A stretch of DNA of 64,000 nt from Streptomyces morookaense. Its GTDB lineage: Bacteria; Actinomycetota; Actinomycetes; Streptomycetales; Streptomycetaceae. The notes under the pieces were generated by a model. It saw only the letters and a program-made list of their open reading frames with translations. It made no database searches and had not been told where the DNA came from. Each line of letters starts with the position of its first letter. Position 1 is the first letter of the stretch. The stretch spans positions 78,408-142,407 of the forward strand of contig NZ_JABBXF010000018.1 in NCBI RefSeq assembly GCF_013030945.1, written 5' to 3'. The position numbers and the translations under genes were made by a program. Below are positions 44,162 to 51,639 of this stretch, piece by piece.

Positions 44162-44923
44162 GTGAAGTTGCGCGACCTGGTGTACAGGCTTTACGCACGC
44201 CGGGTGGAGGGCCGCCTCGACCACGCCCAGGTGCCCAAGCACATCGGCGTCATCCTCGACGGCAACCGCCGCTGGGCGCGCGCCGACGGCCGCACGACGG
44301 AGCAGGGCCACCAGGCCGGCGCCGCCAAGATCTCCGAACTGCTCGGCTGGTGCGCCGAGACGGACGTCGAGGTCGTCACCCTCTGGATGCTGTCCACGGA
44401 CAACCTGGACCGGCCCGCCGAGGAACTGAACCCGCTGCTCTCGATCATCGAGAACACGGTGCGCGGCCTGGCGGCCGACGGCCGCTGGCGCGTGCACCAC
44501 GTGGGCACCCTCGACCTGCTGCCGGCCCGGACCCAGTCCGTCCTGAAAGAGGCCGAGCAGGACACGATCGGCATCGACGGAATACTGGTCAACGTGGCCG
44601 TCGGCTACGGCGGCCGGCAGGAGATCGCCGACGCGGTGCGCTCGCTGATCCTGGAGGCCGCGGAGAACGGCGCCTCTTTCGAGGAACTGGCCGAGAAGGT
44701 CGACGTCGACCACATCACCAAGCACCTCTACACCCGCGGCCAGCCCGACCCGGACCTCATCATCCGCACCAGCGGCGAACAGCGTCTGTCCGGTTTCATG
44801 CTCTGGCAGAGCGCGCACTCCGAGTACTACTTCTGCGAAGTCTTCTGGCCGGCGTTCCGAAAGGTCGACTTCCTGCGCGCACTGCGCGACTATGCGGCGC
44901 GGCACCGCCGTTACGGGTTCTGA
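44162..44923 (+). CDS. uppS: Isoprenyl (cis-prenyl) transferase, UppS family
   Basis: The 253-residue enzyme elongates allylic diphosphates with IPP in cis, giving lipid carriers for cell-wall synthesis. Motifs: HIGVILDGNRRWAR (diphosphate-binding Asp) near residue 27, LWMLSTDNLDRP, and RTSGEQRLSGFMLWQSAHSEYYF near the C-terminus. The GTG at 44162 (VKLRDLVYRLYARR) follows AGGAAG. The N-terminal arm resembles the short-chain/decaprenyl synthases of actinobacteria, so product length is uncertain. Confidence 0.92.
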   Translation: MKLRDLVYRLYARRVEGRLDHAQVPKHIGVILDGNRRWARADGRTTEQGHQAGAAKISELLGWCAETDVEVVTLWMLSTDNLDRPAEELNPLLSIIENTVRGLAADGRWRVHHVGTLDLLPARTQSVLKEAEQDTIGIDGILVNVAVGYGGRQEIADAVRSLILEAAENGASFEELAEKVDVDHITKHLYTRGQPDPDLIIRTSGEQRLSGFMLWQSAHSEYYFCEVFWPAFRKVDFLRALRDYAARHRRYGF

Positions 44924-45266
44924 CCGCGCCGCGCCCCGTAACGGGCGCGAGTAACCACACACAGCCCGCACTTCCACCACACCGCTCAAGTGCGGGACCG
45001 CATATGCCGTTGCATGGTCTCCCGGCCCAGCGGGAATATCCCCTCCAGGCCGACGGCCGGTCATAGGGCCGTCGCTCTGCCAGCGGGCGGCATGGGGCCG
45101 CCCGCCCGGGAGGCCTTTTTGCACCAGTACGTCGACCGTGCGCAGCAGGAAGCGGGACCGGCAAGGCCGAGTGTTCCCGCGGGCCCTTGGGGCCACTGCA
45201 CGGCTCCCGGACCGTTCCCCGCGACTCCGTCGCGCCCCGACCTCTTCCGAGGGGGTTCGTCCACCC
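44924..45266 (+). other. Intergenic region between uppS and phoH
   Basis: A family B hairpin (GCGCCCCGTAACGGGCGC, 44932-44949) follows uppS. A second hairpin, GCGGGCGGC-ATGGG-GCCGCCCGC at 45083-45105, is followed 10 nt later by TTTTT and may end a leader transcript or act as an attenuator for phoH. I see no gene. The remainder is probably the phoH promoter and leader. Confidence 0.45.
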
Positions 45267-46589
45267 GTGGTGACCAGCAAGAAGCGCCGTGAGAACGACC
45301 GGCGCACCTATGTCCTCGACACCAGCGTCCTGCTGGCCGATCCAGGAGCCATGTGCCGCTTCGAGGAGCACGAGGTCGTGCTTCCCGTCGTGGTGGTCAC
45401 GGAGTTGGAGGCCAAGAGGCATCACCCCGAGCTCGGGTACTTCGCCCGCAAGGCTCTGCGCCTGCTCGACGAGTACCGCGTGCAGTTCGGCCGGCTCGAC
45501 GCGCCGATCACGATCGGCGAGCTGGGCGGGACACTGCGGGTCGAGCTCAACCACTCGGACACGGGCATACTGCCGGCCGGATTCCGCCTCGGCGACAACG
45601 ACTCGCGCATCCTCGCGGTCGCCCGCAACCTCCAGGCCGAGGGCTACGACGTCACCGTCGTCTCGAAGGACCTCCCGCTGCGCATCAAGGCGTCCGCGGT
45701 GGGACTGCTGGCCGAGGAGTACCGGGCGGAGTGGGCCGTCACGGACTCGGGCTGGACGGGCATGGCGGAGCTGGCCGTCACGGGCGGGCAGATCGACGAA
45801 CTCTTCGCCGAGGAGCGGGTGTACGTTCCGGAGGCCGCCGAACTGCCCGTGCACACCGGTCTGGTGCTGCAGTCCGAGCGCGGCAAGGCGCTGGGCCGGG
45901 TCGCGGCGGACGGTTCGGTGCGGCTGGTGCGCGGCGACCGGGAAGCCTTCGGGATCCACGGCCGCAGCGCCGAACAGCGCATCGCGCTGGACCTGCTGCT
46001 GGACCAGGAGATCGGCATCGTCTCGATGGGCGGCCGGGCCGGTACGGGCAAGTCGGCGCTGGCGCTGTGCGCCGGGCTGGAGGCCGTCCTGGAGCGGCGG
46101 CAGCACCGCAAGGTGATGGTCTTCCGGCCGCTGTACGCGGTGGGCGGCCAGGAGCTGGGCTATCTGCCGGGCAGCGAGGCGGAGAAGATGAGCCCGTGGG
46201 CCCAGGCGGTCTTCGACACCCTGTCCGCGGTGACCACCGCCGAGGTGATCGAGGAGGTCGTCGGGCGCGGCATGCTGGAGGTGCTGCCGCTCACCCATAT
46301 CCGCGGACGCTCGCTGCACGATGCGTTCGTCATCGTGGACGAGGCCCAGTCGCTCGAACGAAACGTGCTTCTGACCGTTTTGTCGAGGATCGGGGCCAAC
46401 TCCCGTGTGGTGCTGACCCATGACGTGGCGCAGCGCGACAACCTCCGCGTCGGGCGCTACGACGGCGTGGTCGCCGTCGTGGAGCGGCTGAAGGGCCACC
46501 CCCTCTTCTCCCATGTGACGCTGACGCGTTCGGAGCGCTCGCCGATTGCGGCGCTGGTGACCGAAATGCTGGAGGACGGCCGCATCTAG
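45267..46589 (+). CDS. PIN-domain PhoH family ATPase (PhoH2-like)
   Basis: The 440-residue protein joins an N-terminal PIN RNase domain and a C-terminal PhoH ATPase. The PIN domain (~residues 10-150) has acidic residues in [22 protein letters not shown] and [13 protein letters not shown]. The PhoH ATPase (~230-440) has Walker [35 protein letters not shown] (Walker B) and a C-terminal [12 protein letters not shown]. PhoH2 proteins of mycobacteria are RNA helicase/ribonucleases, sometimes paired with an antitoxin. No antitoxin-like gene is visible upstream. The start is one of two adjacent GTG codons (45267, 45270) behind GAGGGGG. Confidence 0.9.
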   Translation: MVTSKKRRENDRRTYVLDTSVLLADPGAMCRFEEHEVVLPVVVVTELEAKRHHPELGYFARKALRLLDEYRVQFGRLDAPITIGELGGTLRVELNHSDTGILPAGFRLGDNDSRILAVARNLQAEGYDVTVVSKDLPLRIKASAVGLLAEEYRAEWAVTDSGWTGMAELAVTGGQIDELFAEERVYVPEAAELPVHTGLVLQSERGKALGRVAADGSVRLVRGDREAFGIHGRSAEQRIALDLLLDQEIGIVSMGGRAGTGKSALALCAGLEAVLERRQHRKVMVFRPLYAVGGQELGYLPGSEAEKMSPWAQAVFDTLSAVTTAEVIEEVVGRGMLEVLPLTHIRGRSLHDAFVIVDEAQSLERNVLLTVLSRIGANSRVVLTHDVAQRDNLRVGRYDGVVAVVERLKGHPLFSHVTLTRSERSPIAALVTEMLEDGRI

Positions 46590-47010
46590 GCCAGTTCGTT
46601 CAGGAGGGGCTTGCAGTGCGCGGTGCGCGGCAAAGCCGAAGAGCTTAGCCGCGCGCCGTCGCCGGGTGCCGAACTTTCCGTGAAACCCCAGGAGTAAACG
46701 GGGTGTGAGCTTTCCCACGTACCCATGAATTGCCTACGGGCGTGTCGTTCGGGCAGAGTCTCAGTCCTGTCAGGCCCCGCATACGGCACTTCAGCCCCCC
46801 AGGGGGCGGTGCGTCACACAAACTGAACAGCGTCGCCGTATGCCGCCCGAGCATCATGCGGACCTCCCTCGCGGGAGGGCCCACCGGGTCCGTGCCTCCA
46901 GTGACCAGCCGGCTCCTGCTTTTTGGGGGCCGCGCCTGACGGAGGCCAGCGCCAGGGGCACGATTGCGCCCGCGAGGTCACCGATGCGGGTGTTGCTGGA
47001 AGGAAACCGT
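46590..47010 (+). other. Long leader region upstream of the SLT gene
   Basis: There is no gene in this 421-nt stretch. It holds a 7-bp hairpin with a 16-nt loop (GCGCGGC at 46625-46631 with GCCGCGC at 46648-46654) and further G/C dyads (for example CCCTCGCGGGAGGG near 46868). Streptomyces cell-wall hydrolase genes often carry c-di-AMP (ydaO) riboswitches. I looked for the conserved GGGGTGAATC and CCGAACCCGTCAGCTAACC elements and did not find them. Confidence 0.4.
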
Positions 47011-47727
47011 GTGAGCCGGATTTCGGTCCGGGGATTCGCCGTGGCATCCGCCACCGCGGTCACCACCGTTGGCGCCGTCGTGGGCGTCGCAGCGGGCAAC
47101 GATCAGGGCGCGACGACCGACCGGGTCGAAGCCACCGCAGCCGACACGACGCTCCTCGCGGAAATCCCCGTCGGACAGAACGTCCAGGCGCAGACCGCTT
47201 CCCTGACGCAGCAGGCCGACACCCAGGCCGACGCCGCCGACACCGCCGCGAAGAAGGACGTCGAGGAGGCCGCGCGCAAGCAGGCCGCCGAGGACGCCAC
47301 CGCGAAGAAGCAGGCGGCCGACGACGCGGCGAAGAAGGAGGCCGAGGAGAAGGCCGCCAAGGAGCGCGAGCAGGACCAGATCGCGAGCCGCTCCGCGTCG
47401 CGCGACGCCTCGGACTTCGCGGTCAAGAGCTCGTACTCCGTCTCCGACGTCCAGGCGATCGCCCGGCAGATGGTCCCCGGCGACCAGTTCCAGTGCTTCA
47501 GCAACATCGTGAACGAAGAGAGCACCTGGAACTACACGGCCGTCAACTCCTCGTCCGGCGCCTACGGTCTCGTCCAGGCCCTCCCCGGCTCCAAGATGTC
47601 GTCCGCCGGCGACGACTGGCGCACCAACCCGGCCACCCAGATCAAGTGGGGCCTCAGCTACATGAACGAGCGCTACGGCAGCCCGTGCTCCGCGTGGTCG
47701 TTCCACCAGGCCAACGGCTGGTACTAG
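47011..47727 (+). CDS. Secreted lytic transglycosylase-like protein (SLT domain)
   Basis: The 238-residue protein has a signal peptide (VSRISVRGFAVASATAVTTV), an Ala/Lys/Glu-rich coiled coil at residues ~65-130 (AAKKDVEEAARKQAAEDATAKK), and a C-terminal SLT domain at ~155-238. In the SLT domain the catalytic Glu is likely in IVNEESTWNY, followed by SSSGAYGLVQALPGSKM. It should cleave peptidoglycan glycan strands outside the cell. The GTG at 47011 follows AAGGAAA; an ATG at 46984 is in frame. A strong hairpin terminator follows. Confidence 0.9.
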   Translation: MSRISVRGFAVASATAVTTVGAVVGVAAGNDQGATTDRVEATAADTTLLAEIPVGQNVQAQTASLTQQADTQADAADTAAKKDVEEAARKQAAEDATAKKQAADDAAKKEAEEKAAKEREQDQIASRSASRDASDFAVKSSYSVSDVQAIARQMVPGDQFQCFSNIVNEESTWNYTAVNSSSGAYGLVQALPGSKMSSAGDDWRTNPATQIKWGLSYMNERYGSPCSAWSFHQANGWY

Positions 47728-47750
47728 ACCTCGGTCCCACCCACTTTCCG

Positions 47751-47779
47751 GGCCCCCGACCTCAACCAGGTCGGGGGCC
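47751..47779 (+). terminator. Hairpin terminator of the SLT gene
   Basis: GGCCCCCGACCT-CAACC-AGGTCGGGGGCC is a perfect 12-bp stem with a 5-nt loop, 24 nt after the SLT stop codon. Confidence 0.8.
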
Positions 47780-47876
47780 TGTGGTGTCTTCACCGACGGA
47801 TCGTTTCGGCCGCGGAGCGGTCGCCCGGGTAACGTCGGGTCGGATGGCCACGGGGGAGTGGGGTAGAGGAAGAGAA

Positions 47877-49196
47877 ATGTCCAGATTGCCACAGTGGGTC
47901 GGCGGCTTGGGAGCGGGCCTGACGCGGCTCGCCGAGAAACTCGACGAGCGCAAGGCCGCCGTCGCCGAGCCCGTTTCCGTCCCTGCCCCCGCGCCCGTCC
48001 CCGCCACGGCCGCCGCCGAGCCGGAGCCCGAGCCGGAGCCGGCCGCCGAGCCGGCGGCCGACTACGTGCCCCCGCCGCCCAGTTATGCGCCGGCCGTTCC
48101 GTCGCGGCCGGACCCGGTGGCCGCGGTGCCCTGGGGCGTGCGCGTCGCCGCCGAGGCCGGCTGGCGGCTGCTGGTCCTCGCGGGCACGCTGTGGGTGCTG
48201 ATGCAGGTGATCAGCGCGGTCCAGCTGGTGGTGCTGGCCTTCGTCGTCGGCCTGCTCATCACGGCACTGCTGCAGCCCACCGTCGCCTGGCTCAAACGGC
48301 ACGGCGTGCCGCGCGGCCTCGCCACGGCGCTGACCTTCATCTCCGGCTTCATCGTGATGGGCCTGGTCGGCTGGTTCGTGGTGTGGCAGGTGACGGACCA
48401 CCTGGACGACCTGACCACACAGGTGCAGCACGGCATCAAGGAACTCAAGCGCTGGCTGCTCAACAGCCCGTTCCACGTCACCCAGTCGCAGATCAACAAC
48501 ATCGCCGACAACCTCAGCCAGGCGATCGGCACCAACACCAAGGACATCACCTCGGCGGGCATAGAGGGCGTCCAGGTCGTCATCGAGGTGCTGACCGGCA
48601 TCCTGCTGGCCATGTTCAGCACGCTGTTCCTGCTCTACGACGGCCGGCGCATCTGGGAGTGGCTGCTGAAGCTGGTGCCGAGCGCCGCCCGCGAGGGTGT
48701 CGCGGGCGCCGGGCCGCGGGCGTGGGCCACGCTGACCGCCTATGTGCGGGGCACGGTGATAGTGGCCCTGATCGACGCGATCTTCATCGGCATGGGCCTG
48801 TTCTTCCTCGACGTGCCGATGGCGGTGCCGCTGGCCGTCTTCATCTTCCTGTTCGCCTTCATCCCGCTCGTCGGCGCGGTGGCCTCCGGTGCGCTGGCGG
48901 TGATCGTGGCGCTGGTGACGAAGGACGTCTTCACGGCGGCGATGGTGCTGGCGGTCGTCCTCGCGGTGATGCAGATCGAGAGCCACGTCCTGCAGCCGTT
49001 CATCCTCGGCCGCGCGGTGCGCGTCCACCCGCTGGCCGTGATCCTCTCCGTCGCCGCCGGCTCGATGATCGCCGGCATCGGCGGCGCGGTGGTGGCGGTC
49101 CCGCTGGTGGCGGTGATCAACTCGGTGGTGGGGTACCTCAGGGAGTACGCGAAGGCGACACCTCCTGCGGAGGGCCGGGTACCGGGACCGCGCTGA
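47877..49196 (+). CDS. AI-2E family transporter
   Basis: The 439-residue membrane protein has a cytoplasmic Pro/Ala/Glu-rich N-terminus of about 80 residues (EPEPEPEPAAEPAADY) and then about eight hydrophobic segments in the AI-2E (PerM/TqsA) pattern. Family features include LQPTVAWLKRHGVPRGLATAL, FIFLFAFIPLVGAVASG and ESHVLQPFILGRAVRVHPLAVI. Substrates of most members are unknown; AI-2 itself is unlikely in Streptomyces. The ATG at 47877 has GAGGAAGAG. Confidence 0.9.
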   Translation: MSRLPQWVGGLGAGLTRLAEKLDERKAAVAEPVSVPAPAPVPATAAAEPEPEPEPAAEPAADYVPPPPSYAPAVPSRPDPVAAVPWGVRVAAEAGWRLLVLAGTLWVLMQVISAVQLVVLAFVVGLLITALLQPTVAWLKRHGVPRGLATALTFISGFIVMGLVGWFVVWQVTDHLDDLTTQVQHGIKELKRWLLNSPFHVTQSQINNIADNLSQAIGTNTKDITSAGIEGVQVVIEVLTGILLAMFSTLFLLYDGRRIWEWLLKLVPSAAREGVAGAGPRAWATLTAYVRGTVIVALIDAIFIGMGLFFLDVPMAVPLAVFIFLFAFIPLVGAVASGALAVIVALVTKDVFTAAMVLAVVLAVMQIESHVLQPFILGRAVRVHPLAVILSVAAGSMIAGIGGAVVAVPLVAVINSVVGYLREYAKATPPAEGRVPGPR

Positions 49197-49202
49197 GGCG
49201 TC

Positions 49203-49318
49203 GCGCCCCGTAAGGGGCGCGGGGAACTGCGCGATCGGCCCCCACCGGCCTGCAGTCGATCACCTGCGGGCGCGTCGTGGCTTGTCGCGCAGTTCCCCGC
49301 GCTCCTTCGGGGGCGCAA
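49203..49318. repeat. Inverted pair of family B repeats
   Basis: GCGCGGGGAACTGCGCGA at 49217-49234 is repeated in inverted orientation at 49285-49302 (18 of 18 bases). Each copy has an adjoining GCGCCCC-type hairpin (49204-49220 and 49303-49316). It lies between the convergent AI-2E and ahpD genes and can act as a bidirectional terminator. Fragments of the same family occur at about 7530-7562, 15160-15182, 18570-18588 and 44932-44949. Confidence 0.75.
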
Positions 49319-49364
49319 AAGGGCCCCGCCGAACGAATCGGCGGGGCCCTTCAGACGTCAAGCC

Positions 49365-49898
49365 TCACGCAGTGAGAACCGCTTCGGCGTCCAGCGTGGC
49401 GCCAACGGCCTGCAGGACCGCGGCAATCTTGAACGCCTCCTGGACCGTCTCACGAGAGACCCCGGCCTTGCGCAGCACCTGCTCGTGGGAGTCGAGGCAC
49501 ATGCCGCAGCCGTTGATCGCGGAGACCGCCAGGGACCACAGCTCGAAGTCGACCTTCTCCACGCCCGGGTTGCCGATGACGTTCATCCGCAGACCCGCGC
49601 GCATGGTGCCGTACTCCGGGTCCGACAGCAGGTGCCGGGTGCGGTAGTAGACGTTGTTCATCGCCATGATCGCGGCAGCGGCCTTGGCGGCCGTGTACGC
49701 CTCCGGCGACAGGTTCTCCTTGGCCTGCGGCTCCAGCTCGCGCAGCACGATCGGCGAACGGGTCGCGATCGCGCAGGCGAGAACGGTGCCCCACAGCTGC
49801 TGCTGCGGCAGGTCGGAGTTGCCGATGACCGAGCCGAGGTTCAGCTTCAGGTCCTTGGCGTAGTCCGGCACGGCGGACTTCAGTTCATCGAGCGCCAT
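49365..49898 (-). CDS. ahpD: Alkyl hydroperoxide reductase AhpD
   Basis: The 177-residue protein is the adaptor/peroxidase that returns electrons to AhpC. The active site is C131-G-M-C134 with H138 in [10 protein letters not shown]. The length and trimer-fold residues match mycobacterial AhpD. It lies 5 nt downstream of ahpC in the same operon, the usual actinobacterial order. Hairpin repeats follow it. Confidence 0.95.
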   Translation of the reverse strand: MALDELKSAVPDYAKDLKLNLGSVIGNSDLPQQQLWGTVLACAIATRSPIVLRELEPQAKENLSPEAYTAAKAAAAIMAMNNVYYRTRHLLSDPEYGTMRAGLRMNVIGNPGVEKVDFELWSLAVSAINGCGMCLDSHEQVLRKAGVSRETVQEAFKIAAVLQAVGATLDAEAVLTA

Positions 49899-49903
49899 GG
49901 AGA

Positions 49904-50455
49904 TCAGCCCGCAAGCAGGGCGGCGGCGTCGAGGGTCTCCTCGCCCTTGTTCCAGTTGCAGGGGCACAGCTCGTCCGTCTGCAGGGCGTCGAGGACCCGC
50001 AGGACCTCCTTGGGGTTACGGCCGACGGAGCCGGCGGTCACCATGACGAACTGGATCTCGTTGTTGGGGTCCACGACGAAGACGGCGCGCTGGGCGTAGC
50101 CGTCCTCACCCTCGACGCCGCAGGCCTGCATCAGCTCGTGCTTGGCGTCGGCCAGCATCGGGAAGGGCAGGTCGCGCAGGTCCTTGTGGTCCTTGCGCCA
50201 GGCGTGGTGGACGAACTCGGAGTCGCCGGAGACACCGAGGATCTGGGCGTCACGGTCGGCGAACTCGTCGTTCAGCTGGCCGAACGCGGCGATCTCGGTC
50301 GGGCAGACGAAGGTGAAGTCCTTCGGCCAGAAGAAGACGACCTTCCACTTGCCCTCGTAGGACTTGTGGTCGATCTGCTCGAACTCCTTGCCGCTCTCGA
50401 GCGACACACAGGCGGTCAGGTCGAACTCGGGGAACTTGTCACCGACAGTGAGCAC
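49904..50455 (-). CDS. ahpC: Peroxiredoxin AhpC
   Basis: The 183-residue peroxiredoxin reduces hydrogen peroxide, organic peroxides and peroxynitrite. The peroxidatic cysteine is C51 in FTFVCPTE, and C164 and C166 in DELCPCNW are resolving and interacting cysteines as in mycobacterial AhpC. The GTG at 50455 follows AAGGAG. It is the first gene of the ahpCD operon and is divergent from oxyR, which should control it. Confidence 0.95.
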   Translation of the reverse strand: MLTVGDKFPEFDLTACVSLESGKEFEQIDHKSYEGKWKVVFFWPKDFTFVCPTEIAAFGQLNDEFADRDAQILGVSGDSEFVHHAWRKDHKDLRDLPFPMLADAKHELMQACGVEGEDGYAQRAVFVVDPNNEIQFVMVTAGSVGRNPKEVLRVLDALQTDELCPCNWNKGEETLDAAALLAG

Positions 50456-50535
50456 GCGCTCTCCTTGCAGCGAAGGAAACCCCTGGGTGAGGAGTTTCCT
50501 GCGGGTTGGACGGCTCCCACAGTGCCACAGGAGGC

Positions 50536-50557
50536 ATTGATAGCGGAAATAGCTAGA
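50536..50557. promoter_or_regulatory. Candidate OxyR site in the ahpC-oxyR intergenic region
   Basis: ATTGATAG (50536-50543) and AATAGCTAG (50548-50556) form an imperfect AT-rich dyad in an otherwise GC-rich 132-nt divergent region. Its place and its ATAG/CTA elements fit LysR-type OxyR binding. The exact half-sites are uncertain. Confidence 0.4.
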
Positions 50558-50587
50558 CTGGGTCGTGTTGATCGGAGGTGGTTATCA

Positions 50588-51562
50588 GTGGAGGCGGATA
50601 TAGGCACCGGACAGGCGAAGGTCGTCCCGGCGCGCCCCCGGCAGCCGAGCCTGGCGCAGCTGCGGGCCTTCGTGGCGGTCGCCGAGCATCTGCACTTCCG
50701 CGATGCGGCGACGGCCATCGGCATGAGCCAGCCGGCGCTCTCGGGGGCCGTGTCGGCGCTGGAGGAGTCCCTGGGGATTCAGCTTCTCGAGCGTACGACG
50801 AGAAAGGTGCTGCTCAGTCCCGCGGGTGAGCGGCTGGCGGCGCGGGCGCGCACGGTGCTCGACGCGGTGGGCGCGTTCCTGGAGGAGGCGGACGCGGCGC
50901 GGGCGCCCTTCACGGGGGTGCTGCGGCTCGGGGTGATCCCGACGGTGGCGCCGTACCTGCTGCCGACGGTGCTGCGGCTGGTGCACGACTGCTACCCGGA
51001 CCTCGATCTCCAGGTGCACGAGGAGCAGACGGCGTCCCTGCTGGACGGGCTGACGCAGGGCCGGTTGGACCTGCTGCTGCTCGCGGTGCCGCTGGGAGCA
51101 CCGGGCGTCACCGAACTCCCCCTCTTCGACGAGGACTTCGTGCTCGTCATGCCGAACGACCACTGGCTGGCCGGGCGCGAGGACATTCCGCGCAGTGCCC
51201 TGCGCGAGCTGGACCTGCTGCTCCTGGACGAGGGGCACTGCCTGCGCGACCAGGCGCTCGACGTGTGCCGGGAGGCGGGCCGGACGGAGGGTGCGTTGGC
51301 GACGACCAGCGCCGCCGGGCTGTCGACGCTGGTGCAACTGGTGGGCGGGGGCCTCGGGGTGACGCTCCTGCCGCGCACGGCGCTCCGCGTGGAGACGGGC
51401 CGCAGCGACCAGCTGGCGACGGGCTGCTTCGCCGATCCGGCACCGTCGCGCCGGGTCGCTCTCGCCATGAGGGCCGGCGCGGCGCGGCAGGCGGAGTTCG
51501 AGGAGTTCGCAGATGCGCTGCGGGGTGCGCTCGCGGCGTTGCCGGTGCGGATCGTGGGGTGA
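50588..51562 (+). CDS. oxyR: Hydrogen peroxide-responsive regulator OxyR (LysR family)
   Basis: The 324-residue LysR regulator has a winged helix at about residues 20-75 (FRDAATAIGMSQPALSGAVSALEESLG). The redox-active cysteines of OxyR are in DEGHCLRDQALDVC (about C218 and C227), which form a disulfide on oxidation. The GTG at 50588 has GGAGG 9 nt upstream. It is divergent from ahpCD, the conserved OxyR target in Streptomyces. Confidence 0.95.
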   Translation: MEADIGTGQAKVVPARPRQPSLAQLRAFVAVAEHLHFRDAATAIGMSQPALSGAVSALEESLGIQLLERTTRKVLLSPAGERLAARARTVLDAVGAFLEEADAARAPFTGVLRLGVIPTVAPYLLPTVLRLVHDCYPDLDLQVHEEQTASLLDGLTQGRLDLLLLAVPLGAPGVTELPLFDEDFVLVMPNDHWLAGREDIPRSALRELDLLLLDEGHCLRDQALDVCREAGRTEGALATTSAAGLSTLVQLVGGGLGVTLLPRTALRVETGRSDQLATGCFADPAPSRRVALAMRAGAARQAEFEEFADALRGALAALPVRIVG

Positions 51563-51587
51563 CCGTGTCATCGCGGCTCCGCCGCTC

Positions 51588-51637
51588 GTCCTCAAGCGCC
51601 GGACGGGCTGAATTCAGCCCGTCCGGCGCTTGAGGAC
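51588..51637. terminator. 50-bp perfect palindrome between convergent genes
   Basis: A perfect 25+25 palindrome centred on GAATTC (arms begin GTCCTCAAGCGCCGGACGGG) lies between the oxyR stop and the ABC permease stop. It has no loop spacer. As RNA it gives a very stable hairpin on both strands, so bidirectional termination is likely. I recall this palindrome as a repeated element in other streptomycete genomes. Confidence 0.8.
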
Positions 51638-51639
51638 CG

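Noticed and set aside
46590..47010. c-di-AMP (ydaO) riboswitch before the SLT gene
   Set aside because: The context is typical, but the conserved GGGGTGAATC and CCGAACCCGTCAGCTAACC elements are absent; only unrelated hairpins are visible.
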